Under the pieces are notes generated by a model that was not told the origin of the DNA, did not search any database, and saw only the letters and a list, made by a program, of their open reading frames with translations. From positions 848,092-912,091 of the forward strand of contig NZ_KE332512.1 of assembly GCF_000412995.1 (NCBI RefSeq): a stretch of DNA of 64,000 nt, written 5' to 3'. The translations under genes were made by a program, and so were the position numbers. Below are positions 26,448 to 35,372 of the stretch, piece after piece. The stretch is from Treponema vincentii F0403. Its GTDB lineage: Bacteria; Spirochaetota; Spirochaetia; Treponematales; Treponemataceae. Position 1 is the first letter of the stretch. The number at the start of each line of letters is the position of its first letter.

Positions 26448-26589
26448 TTTTGACCTCCTAGCAAATTGAGGAAATACTTTAAAGAAAATCGCTAAAAACT
26501 TCAGCTTTGAAAGGTGATTTAGAGATTTTCCTTATAGCATAATGAATTTTCCACACTTCTATCATATCACGCTTAAAAAAATCTGGCTA

Positions 26590-26725
26590 CATTGAGAGCT
26601 CAAGAATATATGCACCAACGGTTTTTCTAACCGGTCTCTGCACGAATAAGGGAGACTATTCAACCGTATTATCGCCACAATGACAGTGATACAAAGAATT
26701 TAACCTATATCGTTGATGGGTTTGC
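26590..26725. repeat. Possible decayed palindromic element
   Basis: In the 279-nt gap 26448-26726 a stretch including ACGAATAAGGGAGACTATTC resembles the inner arm of copy G (GAATAATGAAGACTATTCAACC), but matching ends are not recognisable. Weak evidence. Confidence 0.25.
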
Positions 26726-26726
26726 T

Positions 26727-27197
26727 TTATGTTTCGGCAATATCGCAAAAAGCGGCGGCACAGATTTGTTGCAAATCTGTGGGGGCAATACCGAGGGTAT
26801 GCCCCCGTTCCCCAGCACTCACATAGATGAGGTCATATAACTGTGCGGTTTCATCAATAAATGTAGGAAAATGCTTTTTCATGCCGAGCGGGGAACAGCC
26901 GCCGCGGATATAGCCCGTTGTTTTTTGCAGAGCCTCAAGTTTAAGCGGCGTTATTTTTTTACCGGTTAGGGTTCTCGCTTTTTTTAAGCTTACCTCTGCA
27001 GGCGCCGGCACGCAAAAGACAAAAACTTCATTATCCTCGCTTATCATCACAATCGTTTTAAAGAGCATATCGGGCTCAATATTCAGCTTGTGTGCAGCCG
27101 TTACCGCATCCAAATGTTCCTCATCCCATGCATATTCAATACTGCTATAGGGGATTCCCGCAGCTTCCAAGATGCGCATTGCATTGGTCTTCTTCAT
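26727..27197 (-). CDS. ybaK: Cys-tRNA(Pro) deacylase, YbaK/EbsC type
   Basis: 156 residues, the family length. FVFCVPAPAEVSLKKARTLTG and TGYIRGGCSPLGMKKHFPTF are the YbaK signatures, including the lysine and the GxxSPxG motif of the active site. It hydrolyses Cys mischarged on tRNA-Pro, in trans to ProRS; a bacterial-type proS is encoded at 37228. It lies 26 nt after glgA on the same strand. Confidence 0.9.
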   Translation of the reverse strand: MKKTNAMRILEAAGIPYSSIEYAWDEEHLDAVTAAHKLNIEPDMLFKTIVMISEDNEVFVFCVPAPAEVSLKKARTLTGKKITPLKLEALQKTTGYIRGGCSPLGMKKHFPTFIDETAQLYDLIYVSAGERGHTLGIAPTDLQQICAAAFCDIAET

Positions 27198-27223
27198 TAT
27201 CCTGAACCCGCAGCGGCAGCATT

Positions 27224-28702
27224 TTAATGCTTATTAAGAATCTTATTTTCGACAGCTTCCTGATATACCGCAAGATACTGCTTGGCAGACGTATCCCACG
27301 TAAAATCTTTCGCCATACCCCGCTTCTGCATCTTAACGATATGTTCAGGGTGCTTAAACCACGCATTTACAGCCCAATTAACGGTATTATAAATGCTTTC
27401 CGGCGTAAGCAGATTCAACACAAATCCGGTACCATCCCCTGTTTGTTCATTGTAATTTTCTACCGTATCTGCAAGGCCGCCGGTATTCCGCACAATCGGC
27501 AATGTTCCATACAACAGTGAATACATCTGGTTAAGTCCGCACGGTTCATACCGCGACGGCATCAAAAAGAAGTTGCTTCCGGCCTCAATCCAATGGCTCA
27601 ATTTTTCATCATAACCGACATACACCCGCAAGTTCGGCAGACGTTTGGAAAGCGCCAATAATTCATCTTCGCACCATCGGTCTCCCGCGCCAAGCACAAT
27701 CAACTGTAAATTAATATCGGTGCACATCTTAAATGCAGCGCCGTACGAAGGTCCGAATAATTCCGCAATTCCTTTTTGATCGGTCAGCCGTGTTATCATG
27801 CCGAAAACAGGAATCTTTTCATCTTGCGGCAAGCCCATATACTTTTGCAGCGCCGCTTTATTCTTTGCTTTTTTTGCAAGAGAGCGAGCCGTATAGTTGA
27901 AAGAAATATGCGTATCCGTTTTAGGATTCCACACGGAAGTATCGACGCCGTTTAGAATGCCGGTTAGAACCTCCTTGCGGAAGCGGAGAATACCGTCCAT
28001 TCGGAAGCCGTATTCCGGGCGTTGTATTTCTTGCGCATACGTAGGGGAAACCGTTGTAAGCCGATCCGCTGAAAGCAAACCTGCCTTTAAGAAATTCATT
28101 CTATCCCAGTCTTCAAAACCGGCCGAATAAAAATACATCCAATCAAGTCCCGTATCCACATAGTGCGTTTTATTATAAATTCCCTGATAACCTATATTAT
28201 GCACGGTAAAAACGCTCGCAGTCTCTTGGAAATCCAAATACTGTGTATTGAATTTCAGCAAAACAGGTACAAGCGCGGTCTGCCAATCATGCGCATGCAT
28301 CAAATCCGGAATCCAATGCTGTTTTCTGCAAAGCTGGAATGCCGCATGGCTCAATATCGAAAACCGTTTGGGGTTATCGTTAAAATCAGGTTCAAAAGCA
28401 GAACCGTACAACCCGTCGCGACCGAAACTTTCTTCATGATCAATAAAATACACCGGTATGTCAGAAGCGGGCAGTGTCGATTCAAAAACTTCCGTCCAGT
28501 ACTCTTTATCGCCGATGGAAATTCCCATTGCGCCGGGAATAGGCGTTAAATTTTTTTTATCTATTCTATAGTAGCGCGGCATAACGATTCTAACATCATG
28601 CCCGAGTTTTTTTAATGAATATGATAAGGCAGATACAACATCGGCTAAACCGCCGGTCTTTGCAAAAGGAACCGCTTCACTTGTAATCATTAATATTCGC
28701 AT
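27224..28702 (-). CDS. glgA: Glycogen synthase (ADP-glucose type)
   Basis: 492 residues from ATG 28702 (MRILMITSEAVPFAKTGGLADVV), with AGGAGG 9-14 nt upstream. KTGGLADVVSALS binds ADP-glucose, HAHDWQTALVPV and EPCGLNQMYSLLYGTLPIV are GT5 motifs with the catalytic Glu. It extends alpha-1,4-glucan chains from ADP-glucose. No other glg genes adjoin it. ybaK follows after 26 nt. Confidence 0.94.
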   Translation of the reverse strand: MRILMITSEAVPFAKTGGLADVVSALSYSLKKLGHDVRIVMPRYYRIDKKNLTPIPGAMGISIGDKEYWTEVFESTLPASDIPVYFIDHEESFGRDGLYGSAFEPDFNDNPKRFSILSHAAFQLCRKQHWIPDLMHAHDWQTALVPVLLKFNTQYLDFQETASVFTVHNIGYQGIYNKTHYVDTGLDWMYFYSAGFEDWDRMNFLKAGLLSADRLTTVSPTYAQEIQRPEYGFRMDGILRFRKEVLTGILNGVDTSVWNPKTDTHISFNYTARSLAKKAKNKAALQKYMGLPQDEKIPVFGMITRLTDQKGIAELFGPSYGAAFKMCTDINLQLIVLGAGDRWCEDELLALSKRLPNLRVYVGYDEKLSHWIEAGSNFFLMPSRYEPCGLNQMYSLLYGTLPIVRNTGGLADTVENYNEQTGDGTGFVLNLLTPESIYNTVNWAVNAWFKHPEHIVKMQKRGMAKDFTWDTSAKQYLAVYQEAVENKILNKH

Positions 28703-28792
28703 GGCAAGACCCTCCTGCCTCAATTATAACACGGCAAACGGAATTATAAAAGAGACACCCAAAACATTTAGCGCTTGCTTCTCTAAGCAAGA

Positions 28793-28933
28793 GGGTAAAC
28801 GCATCAGACAGACAGATAGATAAAAATCGCAGAATAAAGAGACTGTGAGACCATTTGAACCGCGGAGAGGTTCTGGTTGGACAGCCTTTTTATTTTGCGG
28901 GGATATACTCCAAAATGTCTGATGGGGTTACCC
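28793..28933 (+). repeat. 145-bp palindromic element, copy D
   Basis: GGGTAAACGCATCAGACA (28793-28810) pairs with 28916-28933 with two mismatches. The inner arm CGCAGAATAAAGAGACTGTG and central GAACCGCGGAGAGGTTC pair likewise. It has the same orientation as copy A and is the first of two copies in tandem between divergent glgA and the acyl-CoA synthetase gene. The whole 28703-29166 gap is filled by copies D and E and the hairpin between them. Confidence 0.82.
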
Positions 28934-28939
28934 TCCTTC

Positions 28940-28969
28940 TGTGTGAAATTTTGTCAAAAATTTCACACA
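28940..28969. repeat. 13-bp-stem hairpin between copies D and E
   Basis: TGTGTGAAATTTT (28940-28952) pairs perfectly with 28957-28969 around the loop GTCA. Relative to the hairpins at 12902 and 15729 one base pair has changed on both sides (C-G to T-A), so pairing is conserved. Confidence 0.85.
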
Positions 28970-28983
28970 TTTTATTTTACCAG

Positions 28984-29128
28984 AAAGGTAACCTCATTAG
29001 ACAAATAGAACAAAATCGCAAAATAAAGAGGCTGTGAGACCATTTGAACCGCGAAGAGGTTCAACTCTGGTTGAACAGCCTCTTTATTTTGCGGGAATAT
29101 CCGGAGACCGTCTGATGAGGTTACCTTT
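28984..29128 (+). repeat. 145-bp palindromic element, copy E
   Basis: AAAGGTAACCTCATTAGAC (28984-29002) pairs with 29110-29128 with one mismatch. The inner arms (CGCAAAATAAAGAGGCTGTG side) and the central GGTTCAACTCTGGTTGAAC are intact. It ends 38 nt before the acyl-CoA synthetase ATG. Confidence 0.85.
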
Positions 29129-29166
29129 TACTTGACTGATTTTTTCTTTTATGCTAGCGTTTCGGC

Positions 29167-31089
29167 ATGAACGGCATCACAATGCCGCAATTGTTGCAAC
29201 AAATTGCAAAAAAACATCCGAATATTGCCGCTCAATATTCCAAGAATGCGCAAGGCGATTTTATTCCCCTCTCCTATTCACAGGTTTTTGATAGGGTATT
29301 AAGCTTTGCAGGCGGGCTGTTATCCCTCGGCATCACGCGGGGAGATAGAGTCGGTCTTATCGCAGATAACCGGAAAGAATGGTATCATGCCAGTATGGGG
29401 ATTATGGCGATCGGAGCATGCGATGTTCCGCGCGGCTGTGATGCAACCGAACAGGATTTAGTGCGTATTTTGTCCTTTGCCGAATGTACGTCGGCAGTTA
29501 TAGAAAACCGGGATCAATTTATAAAAATCTTAAAAAATCAGCAACAGTTCCCGCTGCTCAAAACACTCATTGTTTTTGAACCTATCGATATTCAAGATGA
29601 AGAGCTTAAAACAAAGGGCGACATTTCCCGCTTTGCAATGTACAGCTACGATGAAATTATCGAACGGGGCACTGCATACCGGCAAGAACACCCCGATGCG
29701 GTGGAACGGGAACTGGAAAAAGGCGCCGATACGGAAGTTGCTACGATCATTTTTACCTCCGGTACAACAGGTGAACCCAAAGGGGTTATGCTAACCCATA
29801 AAAACTTTGCCGTGCAGCTGGATGATCTTAAAACGAGAGTTATCCTACATTCCGGCGAAAAGGCCATTGTGGTTCTGCCGGTATGGCATAGCTTTGAACG
29901 GCTCTGCGAATACGTTATTTTGGCCTCCGCCGCGGGAATGGTATACTCCAAACCGGTCGGAAGTATTCTGCTTGCGGACATTGCAAAAACCAATCCCGCA
30001 CTGTTTCCCTCGGTACCGCGTATTTGGGAGTCCGTCTATACCGGCGTTTTTAAGGCGATGAAGCAGGCAGGCGGTATTAAGCAAAAACTCTTCAACTTCT
30101 TTGTTGCGGCGGGGCTATTCCACGCTCACCATGCACGGAATGTAAGAGGGCAAAATCCTCACTTTGCGTTTTATACGAAAATCACCCGCCCGATTATCTC
30201 TTTTATACCGTTTCTCCTATCTGCGCCGTTTTATGCGCTCGGCAATGTGCTGGTATTTAAAAAGATCCGTACCAAACTCGGCACCGGATTCCGCCAAGGT
30301 GTTTCCGGCGGAGGAGCGCTGCCGCCCAATATCGACGCTTTCTTTTGGGCTATCGGTGTCAGTGTAACCGAAGGATACGGTTTAACCGAAACGGCGCCGG
30401 TTGTTTCCGTCCGCCCGCTCGGACACCCCGTATTCGGCACAATCGGCAAGCCGCTGTCATGCACAAAAGTAAAAATTGTCGACGATAGCGGAAACGAACT
30501 GCCGGCCGGCAAGCTCGGTACCGTCATGATCCGCGGCACCAGCGTTATGAAAGGATATTACAAACGGCAGGATTTAACCGATGCGGTAATCGATAAAGAC
30601 GGCTGGTTTGACAGCGGCGACCTCGGTATGAAAACGATTGACGGTGAACTTATTCTGCGCGGCAGAAAAAAAGACACGATTGTGCTGCGCGGCGGGGAAA
30701 ATATCGAACCGGTACCGATTGAAATGAAGCTGCAGGAATCTCCGTTTATCGCGCAGGCAGTAGTACTCGGCCAAGATCAGCGCTTTTTGGGAGCGTTGAT
30801 TGTGGCGGACGAAGCCGAAGTAAAAAACTATGCAGCCGAACAGGGAATATCGGCCGCCTCGTTTGAGGAATTATTGGCAAAACCCGAGATAAAAAAACTT
30901 TTTGACCGGCAAATTTTCTCGCTTATAAACCATGAGAACGGCTTTAAACTTTTTGAACGGATTAACCGTTTTACACTCCTTGCAAAACCGTTTGAAGCGG
31001 GTGTGGAGCTTTCGGCAAAGCAGGATGTCATGCGCTATAAAATCACTTCACTATACAGCAAACAAATAGAAGCGCTATTTGCCGATTAA
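29167..31089 (+). CDS. Long-chain acyl-CoA synthetase (AMP-forming)
   Basis: 640 residues. TIIFTSGTTGEPKGVMLTH is the AMP-binding P-loop motif near residue 197; VTEGYGLTETAPVVSVRPLG, DGWFDSGDLGMKTIDGELIL and RGRKKDTIVLRGGENIEPV complete the ANL set. The FadD15-like length favours long-chain fatty acids, which treponemes take from the host. Copy E lies directly upstream. The substrate is inferred. Confidence 0.88.
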   Translation: MNGITMPQLLQQIAKKHPNIAAQYSKNAQGDFIPLSYSQVFDRVLSFAGGLLSLGITRGDRVGLIADNRKEWYHASMGIMAIGACDVPRGCDATEQDLVRILSFAECTSAVIENRDQFIKILKNQQQFPLLKTLIVFEPIDIQDEELKTKGDISRFAMYSYDEIIERGTAYRQEHPDAVERELEKGADTEVATIIFTSGTTGEPKGVMLTHKNFAVQLDDLKTRVILHSGEKAIVVLPVWHSFERLCEYVILASAAGMVYSKPVGSILLADIAKTNPALFPSVPRIWESVYTGVFKAMKQAGGIKQKLFNFFVAAGLFHAHHARNVRGQNPHFAFYTKITRPIISFIPFLLSAPFYALGNVLVFKKIRTKLGTGFRQGVSGGGALPPNIDAFFWAIGVSVTEGYGLTETAPVVSVRPLGHPVFGTIGKPLSCTKVKIVDDSGNELPAGKLGTVMIRGTSVMKGYYKRQDLTDAVIDKDGWFDSGDLGMKTIDGELILRGRKKDTIVLRGGENIEPVPIEMKLQESPFIAQAVVLGQDQRFLGALIVADEAEVKNYAAEQGISAASFEELLAKPEIKKLFDRQIFSLINHENGFKLFERINRFTLLAKPFEAGVELSAKQDVMRYKITSLYSKQIEALFAD

Positions 31090-31164
31090 TGGAATTTCCT
31101 TTGTAGAAGCTTCAACACGAGGTCTTGCCGTATCCGCTTGTTTTTCTTACAATCACACTACGTT

Positions 31165-31194
31165 ATTCATAATTCTTAATTAAGAATTATGAAT
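31165..31194. repeat. AT-rich 30-bp perfect palindrome
   Basis: The two 15-nt halves beginning ATTCATAATTCTTAA are exact complements. Similar palindromes occur at 51451, 60411 and 61624. This one lies 19 nt before the nrdR ATG, next to its ribosome-binding site. I saw no NrdR box in the same gap. Confidence 0.75.
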
Positions 31195-31213
31195 TATTTT
31201 GTAGGGAGAATAT

Positions 31214-31687
31214 ATGCGCTGCCCGTATTGCGGAAGTGTTGACGATAAAGTGGTAGAGTCCCGAACGCTCGGCCAAGGTGATTGTATCAGGCGGCGGAGG
31301 GAATGTCTCAGCTGCGGATACCGCTTTACCAGCTATGAGCGGATAGAAGAAAAACCGCTGATGGTGATTAAACGAAACGGCCGAAGAGAACCCTTTGACC
31401 GCTCAAAATTGGAACGCGGCATCGAACGTTCGCTGGAAAAACGCCCCATTTCGATGAACGAAATAGAAAATATCGTCAGCGATATTGAAGATGCAGCGGT
31501 TATGAACAGTAAGGGGGCAAAGGAAATTAAGAGTACCGAGCTGGGCGAAATGGTACTTGCCCGTTTACATTCACTTGACAAAGTCGCTTATATCCGGTTC
31601 GCATCGGTATATAAGAAATTTAACAATCTTGACGAATTTATCAATGAAGTGCAAAAAATACATATTACATCTGACGGGATGCCTTAA
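31214..31687 (+). CDS. nrdR: NrdR, ribonucleotide reductase repressor
   Basis: 157 residues, the family length. MRCPYCGSVDDKVVESR and CLSCGYRFTSYERIE form the four-Cys zinc ribbon that binds DNA, followed by the ATP-cone (MVIKRNGRREPFDRSKLERG). It senses ATP/dATP and represses nrd operons. It is 41 nt upstream of nrdD, a functional pairing. GGGAG precedes the ATG. Confidence 0.95.
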   Translation: MRCPYCGSVDDKVVESRTLGQGDCIRRRRECLSCGYRFTSYERIEEKPLMVIKRNGRREPFDRSKLERGIERSLEKRPISMNEIENIVSDIEDAAVMNSKGAKEIKSTELGEMVLARLHSLDKVAYIRFASVYKKFNNLDEFINEVQKIHITSDGMP

Positions 31688-31728
31688 TATCGGTGTTTTA
31701 TGCCTTTTTAAATATGTGGAGGAAAAAA

Positions 31729-33825
31729 ATGGATCAAGCGGTATTTCCTGAATGGACAACCTTTTTAGGCGACACAACAAGAGAGACAAAACCGGTTTTG
31801 AGGTCGGTTGTAAAACGGTCGGGCGATATTGAAGTCTTTAACCGGAATAAAATAAAAATCGCGATTCAGAAGGCTATCGAAGCGGTTACCGGTGCTGCGG
31901 ATGAAGAGAAAGCCGATGTACTGACTGCTGCAGTAGAAGAAAAATTGACGCAGCTGATGGCTTCGCGTCATGCGCATTCGATTCCCGCAATCGAAGAAAT
32001 TCAGGATATTATTGAAAACGTTTTAATCGAACGGAACGAAGCCAGTATTGCAAAGGCGTTTATCCTTTACCGTGCAAAACGGGAGGCTGTCCGCGATGCG
32101 GAACGGCTGATGATCGATATCGATAAAACGATGAACGGATACTTGAACAAAAGCGATTGGCGGGTAAACGAAAATGCCAACGTCAACTTTTCGCTCGGAG
32201 GCCTCATCCTGCATAACTCCGGCACGATAACGGCAAATTACTGGCTTAAAAACATCTATACGCCGGCAATTGCCGAGGCGCATCAGACGGCAGCTTTTCA
32301 CATCCATGATCTTTCGATGTTCTCCGGTTATTGTGCGGGCTGGTCGCTCCGGCAGCTCATTCAAGAGGGCTTAGGCGGCGTCCCGGACAAGATTACATCA
32401 AAGCCTGCGCGCCATCTTTCCACCCTTATTCAGCAAATCGTGAACTTCCTCGGCATTATGCAGAACGAATGGGCGGGAGCGCAGGCGTTCAGCTCCTTCG
32501 ATACCTATCTGGCTCCCTTTGTAAAAGCCGACAACATGGACGAGAAGAGCGTTAAGCAATGCCTGCAAAGCTTTATCTATGGAGTGAACACGCCGAGCCG
32601 TTGGGGAAGCCAAGCGCCGTTTACCAATATCACGCTTGACTGGACATGCCCCAAAGACCTTGCCGATAAAAAAGCGGTTGTCGGCGGCAAAGAAACCGAT
32701 TTTACCTACGGCGATTGCCAAGCTGAAATGGATATGATTAACAAGCTCTTTATCGAGCTGATGTTGGAAGGCGATGCGGCAGGCCGCGGTTTTCAGTATC
32801 CCATTCCAACCTATAACATTACCGAAGATTTTAAGTGGGACAGCCCGAATGCCGCCCTTCTTTTTGAAATGACGGCAAAATACGGAACTCCGTACTTTCA
32901 GAACTTTATCAATTCGGATCTTAATCCGAGCGATGTCCGCTCCATGTGCTGCCGGCTGCAGCTGGATAAGCGTGAACTGCGGAAACGGGGCGGCGGCCTT
33001 TTCGGCTCCGACGAATTCACCGGCTCCATCGGCGTGGTTACCATCAATATGCCGCAAATCGGCTACCTTGCGCGTACCGAAAAAGAATACTTTGACCGTC
33101 TCGACTATCTGATGGAACTCGCAAAAACGAGCTTACAGATTAAACGGAAGGTAATTCAGCGGCTTTTGGAAGGCGGGCTTTTCCCGTATACGCGCCGGTA
33201 CCTTCAGCACTTAAACAATCATTTTTCTACCATTGGAATTTGCGGCATGAATGAATCGTGCCTGAACTTCCTCGGGGAGAATATCGTGGGCGAAACCGGC
33301 AAGGCCTTTGCCGAAAAGGTACTGACCCACATGCGCAAGCGGCTCGCGGACTTTCAGGAACAAACAGGCGACCTCTTCAACCTTGAAGCAACCCCTGCCG
33401 AAAGCACTTCCTACCGGCTTGCACGGCATGATAAGCAGCAGTTCCCCGACATTATCACTTCAGGAGACCGCGAGCCGTATTACACCAATTCAAGCCAGCT
33501 GCCGGTTTCGTACACCACCGATGTGTTTGAAGCCTTGGATCATCAGGAAGCGCTGCAGCGTAAATACACCGGCGGCACGGTATTCCATATTTTCTTAGGC
33601 GAATCGATTAAGGACTGGCAGGCATGCCGCGATTTGGTTAAGGCGGTTGCATCCCATTACCGCATACCGTACTTTTCCATATCGCCGACTTTCTCCATCT
33701 GCCCCAAGCACGGCTACATCGACGGAGAGCATTTTGAATGCCCCTTGTGCAAACGAGAAAAAGAAGCCGAACTGGAAGCCCGCCTGCGTGAACTGGAAGC
33801 GGAAAAAGAGGCCTTGGGCTACTAG
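31729..33825 (+). CDS. nrdD: Anaerobic ribonucleoside-triphosphate reductase, atypical C-terminus
   Basis: 698 residues from ATG 31729, with GGAGG 8 nt upstream. An N-terminal ATP-cone (VVKRSGDIEVFNRNKIKIAI) precedes the catalytic barrel with FSGYCAGWSLRQLIQEGLGG, holding the active-site Cys. Near the end CPKHGYIDGEHFECPLC is the partial zinc site. The usual glycyl-radical segment (RVxGYLG) is missing: the protein ends in an acidic coiled-coil-like tail and LGY. Palindromic copy F starts 6 nt after the stop. No nrdG activase is next to it. It may be a natural subgroup or a gene truncated by the repeat. Confidence 0.88.
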   Translation: MDQAVFPEWTTFLGDTTRETKPVLRSVVKRSGDIEVFNRNKIKIAIQKAIEAVTGAADEEKADVLTAAVEEKLTQLMASRHAHSIPAIEEIQDIIENVLIERNEASIAKAFILYRAKREAVRDAERLMIDIDKTMNGYLNKSDWRVNENANVNFSLGGLILHNSGTITANYWLKNIYTPAIAEAHQTAAFHIHDLSMFSGYCAGWSLRQLIQEGLGGVPDKITSKPARHLSTLIQQIVNFLGIMQNEWAGAQAFSSFDTYLAPFVKADNMDEKSVKQCLQSFIYGVNTPSRWGSQAPFTNITLDWTCPKDLADKKAVVGGKETDFTYGDCQAEMDMINKLFIELMLEGDAAGRGFQYPIPTYNITEDFKWDSPNAALLFEMTAKYGTPYFQNFINSDLNPSDVRSMCCRLQLDKRELRKRGGGLFGSDEFTGSIGVVTINMPQIGYLARTEKEYFDRLDYLMELAKTSLQIKRKVIQRLLEGGLFPYTRRYLQHLNNHFSTIGICGMNESCLNFLGENIVGETGKAFAEKVLTHMRKRLADFQEQTGDLFNLEATPAESTSYRLARHDKQQFPDIITSGDREPYYTNSSQLPVSYTTDVFEALDHQEALQRKYTGGTVFHIFLGESIKDWQACRDLVKAVASHYRIPYFSISPTFSICPKHGYIDGEHFECPLCKREKEAELEARLRELEAEKEALGY

Positions 33826-33830
33826 CCGTC

Positions 33831-33974
33831 AGGGCAATCGCATCAGATTATTTTTAACAGCCCCGCAGAATAAGTGCGGTCGTTCAAGCAGAATTTCGCC
33901 GCGTTGCGTCTCAAATGCTTGCCCAACCTCACTTATTCTGCGATTTTTATTTATCTATCTGATGCAATTGCCCT
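33831..33974 (-). repeat. 145-bp palindromic element, copy F
   Basis: AGGGCAATCGCATCAGAT (33831-33848) pairs with 33957-33974 with one mismatch; the inner arms around CGCAGAATAAGTG pair as well. It lies between the convergent nrdD and Fe-alcohol dehydrogenase genes and starts 6 nt after the nrdD stop. No short hairpin accompanies this copy. Confidence 0.83.
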
Positions 33975-33995
33975 TCTCTTGAAATGTTTATATTT

Positions 33996-35140
33996 TTAGA
34001 AATCGATTTCCTTGCCGTAATAGGCTGCAAGATAGATTTTCTTAATATCGGCAGGAGAGGTCTTGCGCGGATTGGTGAGCGTACAAGCATCGTTAAAGGC
34101 TCTTTCGCTCATTAAATCCAATACCTTGAGGAACTTATCTTCCGCAATAACGGTATTCTTACCTTCCTTAATAGTGCGGGTAATGCCGACTTTCCGGTTC
34201 AAAGCGGAAACTGCATTCGCAATATTGTCGATACCCAAAGCGCCTTCCAGTTTGCTGTAGCGGTCGGTCTCTTTTCTGTTATAATTGATAATGTACGGAA
34301 GCATGATCGCATTCGCTTCACCGTGCGTCAGATGGAATTCGCCGCCGATTTTATGAGCCATCGAGTGTACGATACCGAGTGAGCAGTTGCTGAACGCAAT
34401 ACCGGCAACGGTAGACGCCGTATGCATTTTTCCGCGCGCTTCCATATCGTTTCCGTTTGCAACAGCCCGTTCAAGATAGTCAAACACCAGCCGGATCGCT
34501 TCCAGTGCATAGGGATCGGTATAATCGTCATGAGCGGTAGAAACGAATGCTTCGATAGCATGAGTCATAACATCCATACCGGTTTGAGCTGTAACAAGCG
34601 GAGGCATCTTTGCAGGGATTCTATCATCGACAATCGCAATATCCGGAATAATATCGGGACTTACGAGCGGGTATTTGATATTTTTTTCGGTGTCCGTAAT
34701 AACGGAAAAAGCGGTAATTTCGGAAGCCGTGACGGGATACCGACCAGTTTTGCTTTTGTTCGCAGCTTCGGGAATTTGAAGGCAGCTAAATCGTCAAAAT
34801 TGTAGCCGGGGTATTCATAGTACACCCACATGATTTTTGCAGCATCCATTGCGGAGCCGCCGCCCAACGCGATAATCCAATCGGGATTAAAGGCTGCCAT
34901 CTTTGCGCCGCCTTCCTTACAGGTTTTAACGGAAGGATCGGGCTCTACGCCATCGATAACCAGCACTTCCATCCCGGCTTTTTCCAGATAGCCCTTCGCT
35001 TCATCGATAAAGCCGAATTTTTTCATTGAGCTTCCGCCGGTAACAATAGCGGCTTTCTTTCCTGTTAATGTTGAAAGGAATTCCAAGGCGCCCGCACCGT
35101 GTACAATTTTCGGGGGGATACTGAATGTTGCATACTTCAT
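33996..35140 (-). pseudogene. Iron-containing alcohol dehydrogenase, frameshifted
   Basis: The start ATG at 35140 (MKYATFSIPPKIVHGAGALE, AGGAG upstream) gives an intact NAD-binding half with DWIIALGGGSAMDAAKIMW. At about 34735 the frame breaks: GIPS is followed directly, in another frame, by TASEITAFSVITD. About 10 bases are missing relative to the expected P-S-T-S-G-T-A-S-E, removing the conserved cofactor loop. After the break the second half is open to 33996 and keeps the metal-binding part (QTGMDVMTHAIEAFVS, HSMAHKIGGEFHLTHGEANA). Butanol/1,3-propanediol dehydrogenase family. One lesion only, so a recent loss. Confidence 0.85.
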
Positions 35141-35327
35141 AATCATACTCCTATTCATTAAGGCCGCTCTAAACATTGAAGTTTCCAGAGGTACCTATTA
35201 AAAGAAATGCTGTGTATTACCGTTATTTTGAACGGCTACTTCAACACTCTTTTATTGATAGTATTATAACGATATATTATTATTTAGTAAAGGGAAAAAC
35301 GATAAAAATATCTATATTTATATAAAA

Positions 35328-35360
35328 GCCGATCAGCCCTGACAATACGAACCAATCGGC
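35328..35360 (-). terminator. Probable terminator after the B3/B4 gene
   Basis: On the minus strand GCCGAT and ATCGGC are separated by about 21 nt and followed by TTTTATATAAA. The loop is large, so support is moderate. Confidence 0.4.
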
Positions 35361-35372
35361 ATTGTGAATATC

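Noticed and set aside
28855..29037. Open frame of 60 residues across palindromes D and E
   Set aside because: It lies entirely in repeat DNA and is not preserved in the other copies.
31090..31213. NrdR-box search upstream of nrdR-nrdD
   Set aside because: No pair of ACACNATATNTNGTGT-like boxes was found; only the AT-rich palindrome is present.
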